This document shows positions 4,298 to 5,723 of a DNA stretch of 5,723 bases, one piece after another. Numbering within the stretch: the first letter of the stretch is position 1; the number at the start of each line of letters is the position of its first letter. The translations under genes and the position numbers were made by a program. The notes beneath the pieces were generated by a model. It searched no databases. It was not told the origin of the DNA and saw only the letters and a list, made by a program, of their open reading frames with translations. The stretch spans positions 1 to 5,723 of the forward strand of contig JACQMU010000041.1 of the NCBI GenBank assembly GCA_016203425.1. Reading direction: 5' to 3'. Origin of the DNA: Candidatus Woesearchaeota archaeon. GTDB lineage: Archaea > Nanobdellota > Nanobdellia > Woesearchaeales > ARS49.

Positions 4298-4572
4298 TAC
4301 TTTCGTAATAGTCTTCTTCTCTCAATTTCTTCCAAAACTTTTTTTCCTGATATTGTTGCTTTGTAAAACTTGTACGTTCGGTCTTCAGGATTAACACAAA
4401 CAATAAGATTTTTGCTTTTGAGTTCTTTAAGCGTTCTTGAAATATGTGCCTTGTACATCTCGGTGGCTTTTTCTATTTCAGCTGAAACCATATCTCGCTT
4501 TGAAAGTAATTCCAACACTTTACGCCTGTTTTTTGCACGCCAGACATAAGACAAAATTCTTCTGTCAATCAT
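4297..4572 (-). CDS. Winged-helix transcriptional regulator, 91 residues
   Basis: This is a single-domain archaeal winged-helix protein of the ArsR/MarR-like type. Helix 1 is around residues 8-24 (WRAKNRRKVLELL). The HTH runs from MVSAEIEKAT (28-37) into the recognition helix YKAHISRTLKELKSK (40-54), and the wing is LIVCVNPEDRTYKFYKAT (56-73). The C-terminal helix KKVLEEIERRR is a likely dimer contact. There are no Cys pairs for metal sensing and no ligand domain. A TTG at 4575 immediately precedes the ATG at 4572; the ATG is chosen because it is normal and lies about 25 bases from a TATA box, giving a leaderless start. It is divergent from the zinc ribbon/PH/TPR gene, and the motif shared by both promoters suggests autoregulation and control of that neighbour. 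The inducing signal is unknown. Confidence 0.85.
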   Translation of the reverse strand: MIDRRILSYVWRAKNRRKVLELLSKRDMVSAEIEKATEMYKAHISRTLKELKSKNLIVCVNPEDRTYKFYKATISGKKVLEEIERRRLLRK

Positions 4573-4591
4573 CAAATACCATTAAAAATAC

Positions 4592-4601
4592 GTTTATTAT
4601 A
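4592..4601 (-). promoter_or_regulatory. TATA box of the winged-helix gene
   Basis: On the minus strand this reads TATAATAAAC, centred about 25 bases upstream of the ATG at 4572, consistent with a leaderless transcript. It runs into ATAAACGT (4597 to 4590), which also occurs at the opposite promoter. Confidence 0.5.
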
Positions 4602-4631
4602 ACGAAGTATTACCGAATGAGTTACCAAATG

Positions 4632-4640
4632 TTTATAAAC
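4632..4640 (+). promoter_or_regulatory. TATA box of the zinc ribbon/PH/TPR gene
   Basis: TTTATAAAC lies in the perfect palindrome GTTTATAAAC (4631-4640), a strong archaeal TATA box. Its centre is about 34 bases before the ATG at 4670, so the leader would be only a few bases. No Shine-Dalgarno sequence is present. Confidence 0.55.
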
Positions 4641-4650
4641 GTCAAACGTT
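4638..4650. promoter_or_regulatory. Candidate operator AACGT-CAA-ACGTT
   Basis: A perfect 5-bp inverted repeat with a 3-base spacer begins at the end of the TATA box and extends towards the start site. It shares ATAAACGT (4635-4642) and CGTTAT (4647-4652) with the opposite promoter (4590-4597 and 4599-4604, minus strand). A winged-helix dimer binding here would repress the gene on the right; the same half-sites at the left promoter would allow autoregulation. Confidence 0.45.
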
Positions 4651-4669
4651 ATGTTGCGAGTTATTTAAG

Positions 4670-5713
4670 ATGACAGAAATGGATAAAGAAAAATACGAAA
4701 TTGTTGAAACAGTCTTCAAGAAATGCCCTGTTTGTAGAAAAGGGCATGTTCAAAAGTTGAAGGGCATAGGATTTCTGGCTTTTTTGGGTTTAAGACCTGA
4801 TGAAATACGATGTGACAAATGTAACGCGTTATTTAAAGACGAAGGCGAAGTAGAAGGGGAACCAACATATAGTATTGACCTCTCACAAAGCAAAGAAGAA
4901 AGTGAGTATGAAGATTATATTCTCAAAATAAGTGAGTGGGAACGAGGCGAGTCTGACATAGATATTTGCAACCGAACAAACACTCTGCCTAACACAACCG
5001 TAATCGGACTTAGAACTATCCTAAAACCAAATGAAACAACACATTACTATTCAGGAGCTGAATTAAGGGAAGAAAGAGCTGTTCGAATGTACCGCGGCGG
5101 TCATGTGGGGTTTAGGGTAATGAAAGGTGTATATGTCGGCGGCAGTAAAGGGACCAGTGAATCGCATGGTGAATTAAGAACAATTGATAATGGGCAACTG
5201 TTACTAACAAACCAAAGACTTATTTTTAATGGAAGCTTCAAGAACATGGAGTATCGTCTCGATAAAATAACGTCCATAGAAGAATATGAAGATGCAATCG
5301 AAGTGGCTTCAAGCCAAAGACAAAAAGTACAGATTTTTATTGTTGACGCTCCGCACAAGTGGGCGACGTATTTGCAAATCGTTGTTCAGAACGCACAAAA
5401 ATCTACCCCATCACTGAAAAAAGAAAATCTAAAAATTGAATTAAGTGACGGTGACGAGGCGTCTTCATTATTTAATGAAGGAAAACAGTTAATAAAAGAC
5501 CATCGATATAAAGAAGCAGAACACAAACTTAAAGAAGCGCTCACCGTAAAAAAGCAAGGTTTCATTTATTGCGCACTTGGAGACCTTTATTACAAACTTG
5601 AAAAATATTCTGACGCGGTAAAAACCTACAGTGCTGCATTGAAAATCGAACCGAGTATTCCATATCCTAAAAGAGCAATAGAAAAAATCCAAAGAAGAAT
5701 AAAGAAAAAATGA
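4670..5713 (+). CDS. Zinc ribbon, PH/GRAM-like and TPR domain protein
   Basis: The 347-residue protein has three parts. Residues 19-51 form a zinc ribbon (Cys19-x2-Cys22 and Cys48-x2-Cys51). Residues about 110-245 look like a PH/GRAM-type beta barrel: GQLLLTNQRLIFNG (175-188) followed by MEYRLDKITSIEEYEDAIEV matches the TNxRLIF...I..I.SI pattern of bacterial and archaeal PH-like domains. Residues about 262-340 contain two TPR-type helical hairpins (EASSLFNEGKQLIKDHRYKEA and IYCALGDLYYKLEKYSDAV, with ALKIEPS). There is no membrane segment or signal peptide, so it is probably a cytoplasmic scaffold or adaptor that binds other proteins, and perhaps membrane lipid through the PH-like part. No catalytic motif is seen. 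The ATG at 4670 follows a TATA box; a second ATG at 4679 is possible. Its divergent regulator suggests inducible expression. Confidence 0.75.
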   Translation: MTEMDKEKYEIVETVFKKCPVCRKGHVQKLKGIGFLAFLGLRPDEIRCDKCNALFKDEGEVEGEPTYSIDLSQSKEESEYEDYILKISEWERGESDIDICNRTNTLPNTTVIGLRTILKPNETTHYYSGAELREERAVRMYRGGHVGFRVMKGVYVGGSKGTSESHGELRTIDNGQLLLTNQRLIFNGSFKNMEYRLDKITSIEEYEDAIEVASSQRQKVQIFIVDAPHKWATYLQIVVQNAQKSTPSLKKENLKIELSDGDEASSLFNEGKQLIKDHRYKEAEHKLKEALTVKKQGFIYCALGDLYYKLEKYSDAVKTYSAALKIEPSIPYPKRAIEKIQRRIKKK

Positions 5714-5723
5714 AACAAAAACA

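Overview
The window looks archaeal. Several genes start roughly 25-28 bases downstream of an AT-rich TATA-type box with no leader, genes inside the operon carry a Shine-Dalgarno sequence, and the protein types are typical of Archaea: an MCM-like AAA+ ATPase, ribbon-helix-helix proteins, an archaeal-style winged-helix regulator and an AbrB-like domain joined to a nucleotidyltransferase. The DNA is AT-rich. No rRNA, tRNA, CRISPR array, integrase or insertion sequence was found, so the lineage cannot be fixed. The gene set fits a plasmid, virus or integrated element, probably with its host flanks.

Left part (1-1334, mostly minus strand). A predicted nucleotidyltransferase with an apparent N-terminal AbrB-like domain is followed by a 141-base gap and then a 117-residue protein of unknown function. 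The nucleotidyltransferase has a clear TATA box, and a pair of direct repeats lies between that box and its start codon.

Centre (1388-4269, plus strand). A replication-type operon runs from a 35-residue ribbon-helix-helix protein, through a second one of 73 residues, to a 604-residue MCM-like helicase/ATPase with zinc ribbon and winged helices, and then a 54-residue Cys-rich protein. The genes overlap or are closely spaced (11-base and 4-base overlaps). A 144-residue helix-turn-helix protein that could be a terminase small subunit follows after about 107 bases. The layout recalls the CopG-like repressor plus replication protein arrangement of the archaeal plasmid pRN1. The ribbon-helix-helix proteins would be expected to control expression of the ATPase.

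Right part (4297-5713). A 91-residue winged-helix regulator (minus) is divergent from a 347-residue zinc ribbon / PH-like / TPR protein (plus). Their 97-base spacer carries two TATA boxes, each followed by the same ATAAACGT motif, so the regulator probably controls both genes.

The strongest unexplained signal is in the 3' part of the ATPase gene. The hexamer TGGACA, on either strand, occurs seven times in 228 bases and I found no exact copy elsewhere in the window. Two of the copies form the outer ends of a 13-base-pair hairpin. The copies fall in different codon phases and orientations, which suggests a DNA-level element such as iterons or an origin inside the replication gene.
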